From the NCBI GenBank assembly GCA_016932835.1, contig JAFGCD010000138.1:1-64000 (forward strand): a stretch of DNA of 64,000 bases, in the 5' to 3' direction. The position numbers were made by a program, and so were the translations under genes. The stretch comes from Sedimentisphaerales bacterium (GTDB taxonomy: Bacteria; Planctomycetota; Phycisphaerae; Sedimentisphaerales; Anaerobacaceae). How positions within the stretch are numbered: the stretch's first letter is position 1; each line of letters opens with the position of its first letter. The notes beneath the pieces are model-generated. The model made no database searches. It was not told the DNA's origin and worked only from the letters and a program-made list of their open reading frames with translations. Positions 34,722-43,328 of the stretch are shown here, one piece after another.

Positions 34722-35567
34722 TTACCAGACTGCTTGAAACGCCTCCGTCTCCGCGAGTTTATGTGAATCCTCAGTCGTCTCGAACATCTTCTTTTCTATT
34801 ATCTCTTCGGCCAATGCCCTGTACTCCACAGCTCCCTTGCTTTTGGGGTCGTAGGTAAGAACAGGCTCGCCGGCACTTGGCGCCTCGGCAAGCCTCGTTG
34901 TTCTGTGAATAACGGTGTCAAATACGAGCTCTCCGAAGAATTCCCGCATCTGCCGCTGTACCTCTCTGCTCAGAGCCGTTCTTCTTTCGACGAATGTCAG
35001 CAGTACTCCGAGCGCCCCGAGGCCCTGATTGAACCGCTCTCGAACGATGTCAATGGTCTCGAGCAGTTGCTTGAGGCCCTCAAGAGCGTAATATTGTGTC
35101 TGAACGGGCACTACAACATCGTCACTGGCCACCAAAGCATTGAGGGTGAGCAGGCTCAGGGACGGCGAACAGTCGATAACACATATGTCATAATTGCTGC
35201 TGACGGTACTGAGCTGTTGCGCCAGGACGTATTCCCTGCGATGCAGTTTTGCCAGTTCAAACTCGACTCCGGACAGCAGGATATTGCTCGGCACCAGGTC
35301 CAGCCCATCGATAGCGGTTCGCAGAGTGGCTTTTGCGATTGGTATTCTCGCCCTTGAGATCGGCAGGTCGGCCTTGGTTATTGCCTGGTAGATGGTCCTG
35401 TCCAGGTTATCAGGCTCGAATCCGAAAGCGAGCGTCGAATGCGCCTGCGGGTCCAGATCGACCAGCAGCACACGCTTGCCAAGCGCAGCAAATCCGGCGG
35501 CCAGATTGACGGCTGTCGTCGTCTTGCCGCATCCACCTTTCTGATTTGCTATTGCTATCGTTTTCAT
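34722..35567 (-). CDS. ParA-family ATPase (first of a tandem pair)
   Basis: A 281-residue ParA/Soj-type ATPase, paralogue of the next gene, sharing Walker A NQKGGCGKTTTAVNLAA, DLDPQAHST and the DCSPSLSLLTLNALVAS Walker B region. Both keep the segment RLAEAPSAGE in the C-terminal half. ParA proteins dimerise on ATP and bind nucleoid DNA or polar partners to position cargo. It sits 42 bases after pilO inside the pilMNOPQ-type cluster. Which cargo adaptor replaces ParB is unknown; the pilO and pilP neighbours are candidates. Confidence 0.9.
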   Translation of the reverse strand: MKTIAIANQKGGCGKTTTAVNLAAGFAALGKRVLLVDLDPQAHSTLAFGFEPDNLDRTIYQAITKADLPISRARIPIAKATLRTAIDGLDLVPSNILLSGVEFELAKLHRREYVLAQQLSTVSSNYDICVIDCSPSLSLLTLNALVASDDVVVPVQTQYYALEGLKQLLETIDIVRERFNQGLGALGVLLTFVERRTALSREVQRQMREFFGELVFDTVIHRTTRLAEAPSAGEPVLTYDPKSKGAVEYRALAEEIIEKKMFETTEDSHKLAETEAFQAVW

Positions 35568-35609
35568 AGTTGCATGCCGTGATTCTGTTGCGAGATATCG
35601 CCTTTCGCC

Positions 35610-36179
35610 TCAGTTGGTTTCCTGCTTATTGACCAGTACGGCCAGCTTCAACGTTGCCGTGTGGTCCAACTCGGGGTCATCCGAACGTGTAATCATGAAT
35701 TTATCGACGAGTATGGCCGGCTCACGACGTTCCAGGGCATTCAGAAATGCGGCGAACTGGTGAAATCCGGCGACAAATCTGACCTCGAAATAGTTCTCCC
35801 CTATGCAATTGTACGCCGGGGTAGCCAAAGTAGAATGCTTTTCCTGACTCTCGATACTGAACGATCCGATCTGCCGACGGCTCGCAGTCTCGCTTATGTC
35901 AAAGGTAAGATTTGCGGCATTCTCGAAATCCACAACGAATTTTTGCAGTGTTTCCTGCAAACCGGTAACCTGCCCGGTGAGTCGAGCCTGGTTCTCCTCC
36001 TCGGCGGCTGCGACCGCAATATCGTAAGCCTTCTTCTGCTCGGCGAGTTGCATCGCCGCGGTCCTCTTTTGCTGCCCTTGCGGACGAAGCACAAGCATAT
36101 ACGCAAAAAAGAGCAGAATAGCACAAGCGGCCCATATCAGGCCAACGGTTGCATAGAATTTTCTCTTGTCAGACTTCAT
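35610..36179 (-). CDS. PilO-like inner-membrane assembly protein
   Basis: A 189-residue bitopic protein with a short cytoplasmic tail, one transmembrane helix (TVGLIWAACAILLFFAYMLV), a coiled coil (about 35-95, AEQKKAYDIAVAAAEEENQ) and a periplasmic ferredoxin-like domain. That is the PilO/GspM layout. Together with PilN it forms the alignment subcomplex around the platform. Sequence similarity in this family is low, so the call rests on layout, size and gene order (PilM-PilN-PilO). It starts 10 bases after pilN. Confidence 0.72.
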   Translation of the reverse strand: MKSDKRKFYATVGLIWAACAILLFFAYMLVLRPQGQQKRTAAMQLAEQKKAYDIAVAAAEEENQARLTGQVTGLQETLQKFVVDFENAANLTFDISETASRRQIGSFSIESQEKHSTLATPAYNCIGENYFEVRFVAGFHQFAAFLNALERREPAILVDKFMITRSDDPELDHTATLKLAVLVNKQETN

Positions 36180-36189
36180 ATAAGACCCG

Positions 36190-36831
36190 CTATAGTTTTG
36201 GTTTGAACAGGCAGTTTATTTCGTAAGAAACGACTTCAAGGCCGTTAAGCGTGTCGGCCCTTTGATTGAAGGTTATATTCTCAAGCTTTGGTCCTACAGC
36301 AGCGGATGCCAGAAGACTATCCTTGAAGTCCCTGATATCTTTGTCAACGTCGGACTGCGGCGTCGCCACAACATCCATCCGTAATACCGGAGCAGAAACC
36401 GTGACATCTCTGGTTCTTGCAGGGTCTTCTTTTATCGGAACCTTCAATCTTATAGAACGCTCCTTCACTTCAAGAGCCGTCAGAACCACCGATTTCGGCA
36501 TTTCCTCGACCAGTGTAGCCATGATTCCGGACCATTGTGTATGGCGACCGATTGCGTCCCTGACTTCGGAGAGACAGACTCCATAAGCAGCTTTGTCACG
36601 TTCCAGCGCCTTCTGTTTGGCTACCGCATCGGAGAGGTCGAGAGCCCTGTTCTTATATCTCACTGCAGCCCTCGATTGAATGGAAACTGTGATTCTGTTG
36701 TGCAGGTATATACCGAACATCGCTATCGCCACCACCATGGGAATTGCAGTGGCAGCAGCAACGACAGCCATACTGCCCGCCTTAGTCTTCTCGGGAAGCC
36801 CCTCACCTTTGAGTAAGTCTATAGTAAACAT
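36190..36831 (-). CDS. PilN-like inner-membrane assembly protein
   Basis: A 213-residue bitopic protein. Its short N-terminus begins FTIDLLKGEGLPEK, the counterpart of the PilN INLLP motif that docks into PilM. One transmembrane helix follows (about 24-44), then a coiled coil and a periplasmic domain resembling PilN/GspL. It begins two bases after the pilM stop. Layout and neighbours support the call more than primary sequence does. Confidence 0.75.
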   Translation of the reverse strand: MFTIDLLKGEGLPEKTKAGSMAVVAAATAIPMVVAIAMFGIYLHNRITVSIQSRAAVRYKNRALDLSDAVAKQKALERDKAAYGVCLSEVRDAIGRHTQWSGIMATLVEEMPKSVVLTALEVKERSIRLKVPIKEDPARTRDVTVSAPVLRMDVVATPQSDVDKDIRDFKDSLLASAAVGPKLENITFNQRADTLNGLEVVSYEINCLFKPKL

Positions 36832-36833
36832 AA

Positions 36834-37913
36834 TCAGATCGACCTCATAGCAAGCCCTGCGGCGACCGCCATCGCCGGGCCGCTTTTCTGCAACAAATTT
36901 CTCTGGAGAACGCCCCTGTGATTATTTCTTGTCTCGCTGCGCATTTTGTCAAACGGGTTCCACAAAACGGTCTCTACGGGAAGCTGCTTATTCAGCGTCT
37001 CGACAAAGCCGGCAGCGAGTGAAAAATCTCCGCACACAAACATTTTATCGAGCGGCTCGGACTTTTTCTGGGTATTGTAGTACCTGAGCGTCTCGCTGAT
37101 GTCCGCGACGAGTTTCCCCGTAGCGCGTTGAAGACTTTCAGCATACTCCGATTGGTCCATATCCGCATTGCCGGTGAGAATTTGTCTGACGGTCTTTACA
37201 GGCAAACTCTTCTCGGCGGCTATCTTCTTGACGATATCTTCGCCTACACATATCAGGTCACGCACAAAAGGCCAGCCGTCGTCACTCATTATAGCCAGAT
37301 TGGTATATGATCCGCCCACGTTCAAAATCGCGGTAGCCTGACCAGGCTCGGGTGTCTCGGTCTCTCTGAAGCAGTTCAGTGCCGCTAATCCGTCAACGTC
37401 CAGCAGAACACAGTGCAGCGATGCCTCTCTGGCCAAATACACCTTGCTTTTTATGAGAGCATTCGTAGCCGCGACCATGATTCCTCTCACATTGCTGCCG
37501 CCGTTTGATACCACCTGATAATCAACAGTGCTGTCTTCCGTTTTGAACGGGCAGACCTGAGAGGCTTCGAGCTGGACCGCACCTTCGACCTCTTCATCCG
37601 GTATCGAAGGAAACTCGAAATCGCGAACGGCAACCTCGGGCCCGCTGACACCGCAGACTGCGAGCCTCGTTTTCACGCCGCTTAAATCGATGCATTCCCG
37701 AATTGTCCTGACGATATTCGCCAGTTTCTTTCGTTGGTTGTCGCCGTTGGAACCATTCGAAGGAATCTCCGCAATCGCACATGCCTTTACTGCGAAGCCC
37801 TCCTCTTCTTTTTGCAGGCGCACTATCTTGACCGAAGATGAGCCGATATCCAAACCGAGGACCACCTTCGACTCACGCTCAAGCCTGAATGACCGCTTCA
37901 AACCGAAGTCCAT
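36834..37913 (-). CDS. PilM-like actin-fold ATPase
   Basis: A 359-residue cytoplasmic actin-fold protein. The phosphate-1 loop is VVLGLDIGSSSVKIVRL, the middle carries ILNVGGSYTNLAIM and the adenosine region is MFVCGDFSLAAGF. This is the type IV pilus assembly PilM signature. PilM binds PilN and couples the ATPase ring to the inner-membrane subcomplex. It heads the PilM-N-O-ParA-ParA-PilP-secretin unit and has a possible promoter at 37952-37980. Confidence 0.92.
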   Translation of the reverse strand: MDFGLKRSFRLERESKVVLGLDIGSSSVKIVRLQKEEEGFAVKACAIAEIPSNGSNGDNQRKKLANIVRTIRECIDLSGVKTRLAVCGVSGPEVAVRDFEFPSIPDEEVEGAVQLEASQVCPFKTEDSTVDYQVVSNGGSNVRGIMVAATNALIKSKVYLAREASLHCVLLDVDGLAALNCFRETETPEPGQATAILNVGGSYTNLAIMSDDGWPFVRDLICVGEDIVKKIAAEKSLPVKTVRQILTGNADMDQSEYAESLQRATGKLVADISETLRYYNTQKKSEPLDKMFVCGDFSLAAGFVETLNKQLPVETVLWNPFDKMRSETRNNHRGVLQRNLLQKSGPAMAVAAGLAMRSI

Positions 37914-37951
37914 ATTTCTTTCGCCTTAAATATAGTTAGTCGAAGACCAAA

Positions 37952-37980
37952 ACAGTAATCACCGCCTCTTATCGACTCAA
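37952..37980 (-). promoter_or_regulatory. Possible promoter of the pilM unit
   Basis: TTGAGT-N17-TACTGT on the minus strand, with a predicted start near 37945 and a short leader before pilM. The match is moderate. The rest of 37914-38280 holds only GC-rich imperfect hairpins (around 38035-38065) and no ORF. Confidence 0.35.
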
Positions 37981-38280
37981 TCAGACCGGTGTTTTACTTG
38001 GAAATGACAATTTGAGTATTCTGTGTATTAGCGGGCCGGCCGGCTGCCAACGCCGGGCCGTGCGTCCCATAAGCAGCGAGCGAATCGGCACAGCCGGCCC
38101 TTGCAGTGTCAAAGAGGCAATCCAATAACAGGAGAATCAACGCCGCCGGAAACCTCTTCAGCACAGAGAACTCAGGTTATCGGGCCTTGTGAGGAAATGA
38201 GAATTATAAATAGCTCGGCTTGGTAAAGCGAATGAGTGATGGAGCAGAATCGTGGTTTGCCTGGAAATGAATATATTTTC

Positions 38281-40071
38281 TCAGCCGCCGGCTCGGTAGT
38301 CGTGCCAGCCGGCAGGAGCCGGGACGTATTTGCCTCGCAGCCAGATGTCGCCCGGCAGGATGCCTTCGAGGAGCCTCTCGTCGAAGTAGTAGTGTTTCAG
38401 ATAGCCGTCACTGCCCACGAGTCCGACAACGCCTCGCACCGCCTCGACCAACGTCCCTCGCAGAACCAGATATGCCTGGCGAGGAGGATACGAAACGGTA
38501 CTGGAGAATTCCTTTCTGCCGCCATAGTAGCTCTTTTGCACGTTCTCGGCGCCCCAGCCGCCTCCGCCTATGGTTATCGCGGCTTCGATGACGGTGGGGT
38601 TGGGCAGGTGTCTCTTGTGGTAGTTGGAATCGCCTTCGACGGACAGCGTATAGTCGGGCCTTCCGATGGGAACATACTTGAAACCCGGCGGCACGACGGG
38701 CTTGTCGTCAACATAGTCATAATCGCTCATGCCGGGATCGACGATCCTTACGACGCCCTGTGTAATCAGGCCGAGGACGCTGGTGTTGCTCTCCGAGGGC
38801 AGGCCGCCGTCCGCAGCCGGATCGTGCGCCCCGTCAACGACTACCGAATCGGCTATCCAGATGTTGCCGGAGGCGACTACGGTGACATTGCCTTTGACGG
38901 TGTCCTGGTTGGGCAGATTGGGGTCTCCACTGCCTATTATGACATTACCGTCAACATATATCTGCCCGCCCGGCTCAGATTCGTATTCGCCGTATGACTG
39001 ACTGACATAGGTATCGCTCAGGGGAACGACGAACCTTTCGCCGCTCGTATCGGCATTTTCAGGCATCAGGTGGTATGCGTAAATGTAGTATTTTTCGTAT
39101 CTCGTGCCGTCGCTTCCCGGCTTGATCCTGAAATCCCAGGTTCTGCTGTCATAGCTCTGCATGAATCCGCGGACGGTGCAATTGTCGGTAATGCGGACCT
39201 TGCCTATTCCGGCATCGACGAAGAACTCGAGCTGAACCGCGGGCTGGCGGTTGATCGATGGTGCGGTAGCGACCGGCGAAAGGACAAACTTGTCTTTCGT
39301 GCTGTCTTTGAAACGGTTGGCCTTTATCTGGACCGCTTCTTCGTCGGTAATTCTGCTGTCGGGCTGCGAAAAATATATTCCGCCTTCGAACATGTCTAAT
39401 ACGGCGGCATACTTGTCGCCTCCGCCGTCGGTATATCGTTTCTCGCCCATGGTGACAAGCTGAATAAATTGCGGGTAGCCGCTGATGTAGATATCCCTGT
39501 TATCGGGGCTGTCGTGGAGGTCATTGATGTGGAGCGGTATGTCGATTATCTCACCCGTGGCAAAGTTCACAGGGTATGTGTTGTAGCTGTCCGTCGGAAC
39601 CCTGCACATTCCCATATCCCAGCCGCTCATGGCCTGCACGACAAGAACATCCACCGCCCTGGTGAATACTCCGCTGTGACCGGTGGAGATAACCTGATAG
39701 ATGGGCCGATGCTTGAGAAACGTGAAGAGCTTGATCTGATACTCGCACCCGGCATCGGTGAAAGTCAAGGCGCCTTTGGTCCCGGAGACATTAGACTGAA
39801 GCGCGCTGAGCATATCCGGCTGCCTCCCCATCCAATGGACCGCTTTTTCGTAGCCGGCTTCGGCAGCGAGCATCGCGGCGGCTTCGCTCTTGAGCCTGAT
39901 TGCCCGGTGTCTGGCGCCGTATGCCAGCGTCAGCATACCCAATCCGAGCGTTGTCAATATCACCATCGAGACGACGACCATGACAAATGCCGAGCCATTC
40001 CTGGGCACGCTCAGCGGCGTACTGCCTTCTGGAAGCGAGTTTGTCTTCGATTTCAGATTTTGAGTTTTCAT
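38281..40071 (-). CDS. Large PilX/GspK-like minor pilin protein (fourth copy)
   Basis: A 596-residue protein with an N-terminal prepilin-like segment: a basic stretch then NGSAFVMVVVSMVILTTLGLGML, with a possible prepilin peptidase Gly and no Glu at +5, as in GspK/PilX. An AAEAGYEKAVHWM helix follows. A large beta-rich body has repeated GxIxVDGNVxIGSGDPN and VTVVASGNIWIADSVVV strands, suggesting a right-handed beta helix. The start at 40071 follows AGAGGA. It is the most divergent and largest of four such proteins in the locus. A tip or scaffold role in the pseudopilus is inferred. Confidence 0.7.
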   Translation of the reverse strand: MKTQNLKSKTNSLPEGSTPLSVPRNGSAFVMVVVSMVILTTLGLGMLTLAYGARHRAIRLKSEAAAMLAAEAGYEKAVHWMGRQPDMLSALQSNVSGTKGALTFTDAGCEYQIKLFTFLKHRPIYQVISTGHSGVFTRAVDVLVVQAMSGWDMGMCRVPTDSYNTYPVNFATGEIIDIPLHINDLHDSPDNRDIYISGYPQFIQLVTMGEKRYTDGGGDKYAAVLDMFEGGIYFSQPDSRITDEEAVQIKANRFKDSTKDKFVLSPVATAPSINRQPAVQLEFFVDAGIGKVRITDNCTVRGFMQSYDSRTWDFRIKPGSDGTRYEKYYIYAYHLMPENADTSGERFVVPLSDTYVSQSYGEYESEPGGQIYVDGNVIIGSGDPNLPNQDTVKGNVTVVASGNIWIADSVVVDGAHDPAADGGLPSESNTSVLGLITQGVVRIVDPGMSDYDYVDDKPVVPPGFKYVPIGRPDYTLSVEGDSNYHKRHLPNPTVIEAAITIGGGGWGAENVQKSYYGGRKEFSSTVSYPPRQAYLVLRGTLVEAVRGVVGLVGSDGYLKHYYFDERLLEGILPGDIWLRGKYVPAPAGWHDYRAGG

Positions 40072-40103
40072 AATACGTCCTCTCCCGCCATTACCCCGCC
40101 AAG

Positions 40104-40784
40104 TCACCTGGGCCACATATTTCGCAGCAATGTGGCGGTCATTACCCTAATTGCCTCGCTGTCTTCCGGGTCTGTCAGCACCACATTGATCCTTACAGCG
40201 CCCTGCCCGACGCCGTTGAGCATGGTATGGCTGAAGGCCCCGTATTCGCCGTCCACCGAGACATTCTCGGCAAGGACCTGCGTTCGAACCCCGGAGGTAT
40301 TCCTCGGGCCTCCGTCCTTCGGCGCCGCTCCGGGCGGATACGGCCCGTAGTCCACCTTGAGCTTATCGTCGTCCAAATAGAAAAGGGCATAGGCGGTCGC
40401 AATCTTGGTAGTGTCCATCACCTCGTGGCTGTCGTCGGAATCCAGCGGGACGTCCCAGTATCGAAATTCGACCGCGTCACCCCAGACGACCTCCTCCGGG
40501 TGGGTGGTTTTCGGTTTGGCGGGCTTGAGTTTCTCGCCGTCGTATTCGTAAACCACATAACCGAGACGATTTGCCCTCCTGCCCATACTCCCGAATGCTA
40601 TCGAAGCGGCCAGTGAATCGGACTTGATCTGCTTTGTAGCCGAGTCGTAACTCTTCTGCCATGCCCGGTTGCCGCTCATGACCACGGTGCCTGCGGTCAG
40701 CATTACTATCAGGCTGATAACGACAGAAAAGATCAACTCGATTAATGTCGCACCGGCGTTAGATCTGCATTTAGTCCTTTTCAT
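40104..40784 (-). CDS. PilW-like minor pseudopilin (set B)
   Basis: About 226 residues. The type III leader is processed at AG/ATLIELIFSVVISLIVM (Gly-1, Glu+5), followed by a long hydrophobic helix and a beta-rich C-terminus with RVMTATLLRNMWPR near the end. This matches PilW/GspJ-type minor pilins. The start at 40784 is preferred for GGAG upstream; an ATG six bases earlier is possible. It lies between a PilV-like gene and a large PilX-like gene, forming a second V-W-X set. Confidence 0.82.
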   Translation of the reverse strand: MKRTKCRSNAGATLIELIFSVVISLIVMLTAGTVVMSGNRAWQKSYDSATKQIKSDSLAASIAFGSMGRRANRLGYVVYEYDGEKLKPAKPKTTHPEEVVWGDAVEFRYWDVPLDSDDSHEVMDTTKIATAYALFYLDDDKLKVDYGPYPPGAAPKDGGPRNTSGVRTQVLAENVSVDGEYGAFSHTMLNGVGQGAVRINVVLTDPEDSEAIRVMTATLLRNMWPR

Positions 40785-40860
40785 TCCCATCAAGCTCCGT
40801 ATTCGGACACCGGACATTTCGGGACATCGCCCGGCTGATTTATTTCAACACCGCACCCGC

Positions 40861-41388
40861 CTAACCTCCCGAACCGTCGGCCCTGACGTAGGTCGTTAAG
40901 ACCACAGGCCGAATGCCGCCCAGCCAGGTAGTCGCTCGCATCGTTGCATCCTTCACTTTCCCGAAAGTAACGACGACTACAAGCTGCCTTAAACGCACAA
41001 CGTCATCCGGATCGGAAGTGGGGATATCATTGTATTTGAGCGCCATTATCATAGGTGTATTGTCAACCTCTATGGCGTACGCTGTACTATTGAGCGTTGT
41101 CCCGGCTTCGGCCGATGCCGCGGCATCGCTCGGCAGGGTGACCGGCGTGAACCCCAATCCCAGAGTCGAGGGGTCGTACTCGGTCGAGCCCCCCGTACTC
41201 TTCCAGTCTTCCAGCAGCAATTGCACAGTTCGAGTGGCGGTCGTTTGGGCGCGGGCTATCGCGGAATGTTTGGCGGCGTGGTATTCGTAACTCAATCCCC
41301 CCAGCGCCACGACGGCAACAGCAACGACACTGATCATCGCCTCTGCCAGCGTAACCCCCGCAGCAGACCTGAATCGATTTTTATGCAT
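40861..41388 (-). CDS. PilV-like minor pseudopilin (set B)
   Basis: About 175 residues with a prepilin leader cut at AAG/VTLAEAMISVVAVAVVALGG (Gly-1, Glu+5) and a compact C-terminal domain ending in a Ser/Gly tail. It resembles PilV/GspI-type proteins, like the set A gene at 46840. The start at 41388 has GAGGGGAG upstream; the longer frame to 41490 is not needed. It is followed 76 bases later by the PilW-like gene. Confidence 0.8.
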   Translation of the reverse strand: MHKNRFRSAAGVTLAEAMISVVAVAVVALGGLSYEYHAAKHSAIARAQTTATRTVQLLLEDWKSTGGSTEYDPSTLGLGFTPVTLPSDAAASAEAGTTLNSTAYAIEVDNTPMIMALKYNDIPTSDPDDVVRLRQLVVVVTFGKVKDATMRATTWLGGIRPVVLTTYVRADGSGG

Positions 41389-41555
41389 GTTTTCTCTCCC
41401 CTCAGTCTTGCTTGGCCTTGTCAAGACAACCGCCAATTCCTCCCATCCTGCAACAAGCAGGAATCCACATTTTCTCGATACTTTACGCATCCCTGTTCAC
41501 CATCCTTTGGATTACGACAATCTCCGATAGTCTCCATCGAAAAACAATCTATCAA

Positions 41556-42854
41556 TTACTGTTCATACCACCTCTTCAGAACAAACCTGACGGCCTGGTC
41601 ATCCGGCTCGACTTCTTGCAGGGCGCCGTCATAGTAGAGGTTCCCGCCGCTCTTCATCTCGAAGCTCTCTGCGGTGAACGCGCCGTAGAGATGGCCGTCG
41701 GCCTTGACAATGACGTCTGCATTGGGTGCATAGAGCTGGCCGAAGTATTCGCTCTTGGCCTTGAGCTCCCAATCCTGCTTGACGTCTTTGCCTCGCCAGT
41801 TGCCCCAAAGCTTCAGGTCCGGCGGCGTGCCGAGATTATTGAATCCCATCGAGTTGCCCGCCTTGATATCGCCGTCAACGTATATCTCAAGCGAAGAGCC
41901 TTTCGCTATTCTGATTTCGCAGCCCTCGCCCATATCGATATCCCCGGTGATATGCATGACGACATCTCCGCCCTCTATTATGAGTACGGTTGGTTCCGAG
42001 CTGTTTTTCAGTCGAATCGAGTCGTACCTGCCGCTCTGGGCCGGTCCTATAGTTATCGTCTCGCCCTTGGCGCTGATCGCACCCCTGTCGAACAAGGCAG
42101 GCGGATAAACCAGCGGAAATTCCGGTTCCTCGATCATCGGATAGCGAAGGCCGGTATCGGCGCCGAGGTCCTTTATTACGGTATCGACGACTCCACCTAC
42201 GCCGACAACGACGTTGCCGTCAATTGTAACGCCGTTATTGAGAACAATGGCATCGACATCGGTGCTTATGGTTCCTATCTCGAGGAAAATATCCGGGTCC
42301 AGATTCGTGGGGTCACGGCTGTCCCGGGCATCGACGAGTGTGTCGTTCTTCAATATTATGGCGTCCCGCACTAAAACGCCTGTATCTCCCCTGCCCTGCA
42401 GTCTTACCGTTCCATAGATGACTTGCCTGGCGGTTCCGCATCTTCCGATTGACATTATCACATAATCGGAATATTCCGGCGTAGCCGATTTGACATAATC
42501 TATCAGACCGGGTTCTTCGTATGACATAATATCACTGTAGATATGGCTGGCCTTGAAGGTGAAAACGGTGAAATTCGTATCGGAGCCCGGCAGTTCCATG
42601 CGGTAGTCCCACGGGAGATGGCCGTCCCACCCGTCCTCGAGCTTGTTGTTCATCCTCAATAAGGTTCTTGTCAGTCCGGCATCGGCGGCAGTGCGAGCAG
42701 CAATCTCATTAGCGGTGCGTATGGAAAAAATCCGGCTGGTCTGCCCGAGGCTCAAAACGCCGACACCCGAAAACAGCAGCAGCACGACGGCAAAGAGCAC
42801 CAGCGCCATCACTGAGCCGCGCTTCAGCCATTTCGAAGATTTCTTTTTCACCAT
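41556..42854 (-). CDS. Large PilX/GspK-like minor pilin protein (third copy)
   Basis: About 432 residues. It has a basic N-terminus, a KRGSVMALVLFAVVLLLFSG hydrophobic helix, and an AARTAADAGLTRTLLRMNN helix shared with its paralogues. A beta-helix-like body has alternating short strands (TIDGNVVVGVGGVVD, LEIYVDGDIKAG) and a C-terminal LYAPNADVIVKADGHLYGAF motif common to three of the four copies. The start at 42854 (MVKKK) fits the GGGG spacing better than the ATG at 42860. A long leader and strong promoter lie upstream (43098-43126). Confidence 0.75.
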   Translation of the reverse strand: MVKKKSSKWLKRGSVMALVLFAVVLLLFSGVGVLSLGQTSRIFSIRTANEIAARTAADAGLTRTLLRMNNKLEDGWDGHLPWDYRMELPGSDTNFTVFTFKASHIYSDIMSYEEPGLIDYVKSATPEYSDYVIMSIGRCGTARQVIYGTVRLQGRGDTGVLVRDAIILKNDTLVDARDSRDPTNLDPDIFLEIGTISTDVDAIVLNNGVTIDGNVVVGVGGVVDTVIKDLGADTGLRYPMIEEPEFPLVYPPALFDRGAISAKGETITIGPAQSGRYDSIRLKNSSEPTVLIIEGGDVVMHITGDIDMGEGCEIRIAKGSSLEIYVDGDIKAGNSMGFNNLGTPPDLKLWGNWRGKDVKQDWELKAKSEYFGQLYAPNADVIVKADGHLYGAFTAESFEMKSGGNLYYDGALQEVEPDDQAVRFVLKRWYEQ

Positions 42855-42860
42855 ATTCAT

Positions 42861-43097
42861 GTCCCCTGAGGTGTATTGCCATCAATGAATAACTTGTCTT
42901 TTCCAAACCGTACCGCCAACGGCGGCACATTCTCCAAATACAAACCAAGCCCTCGCAGAGCTATTGCCTGCGTGACAGTTAGTCAAACGCTGTTTGCCGG
43001 TGAGCATCCGAGCTTGAACAGACCGGCTGTTAAGGTGAGAATTCAATAGAATGGCTGCTTGCAAAGGTGTCTTCTCACCACCATCCTTCAAACAGTT
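42861..43097 (-). other. Long untranslated leader of pilus set B
   Basis: About 237 bases between the predicted start at about 43091 and the coding sequence. It contains the hairpin CCGCC-AAC-GGCGG with an outer GT/AC pair (42910-42928), about 55 bases before the ATG. No ORF or known riboswitch was recognised. Confidence 0.4.
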
Positions 43098-43126
43098 ATG
43101 ATACCAGAATCAGGCGAGAATGTCAA
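43098..43126 (-). promoter_or_regulatory. Strong sigma-70-type promoter inside the pilus locus
   Basis: TTGACA-N17-TATCAT on the minus strand. It would let set B (41556, 40861, 40104, 38281) be transcribed apart from set A. Between it and the set A stop at 43329 (43127-43328) no gene was seen. Confidence 0.65.
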
Positions 43127-43328
43127 GGGAATTGCGGGCGCAGGCGGGCTTATTGAGGAAATAAAGCGGAACCGAACGCCGATAACAGGCAGGAAATGGG
43201 CCTTCGCCCCAGATTCGAACAATCCGCCGGGAAGGGAAGGTTTGGAAAACGTGCGGATTACCCCCGCTGCGCAGGCCCGGCAGGCATTAGCAGCAGGCTT
43301 GAAAACCGGATTGACGCTGCAAGCCGGC

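Noticed and set aside
43200..43240. tRNA-like T-loop sequence (GTTCGAATC) on the minus strand
   Set aside because: No matching acceptor, D or anticodon arms could be found around it.
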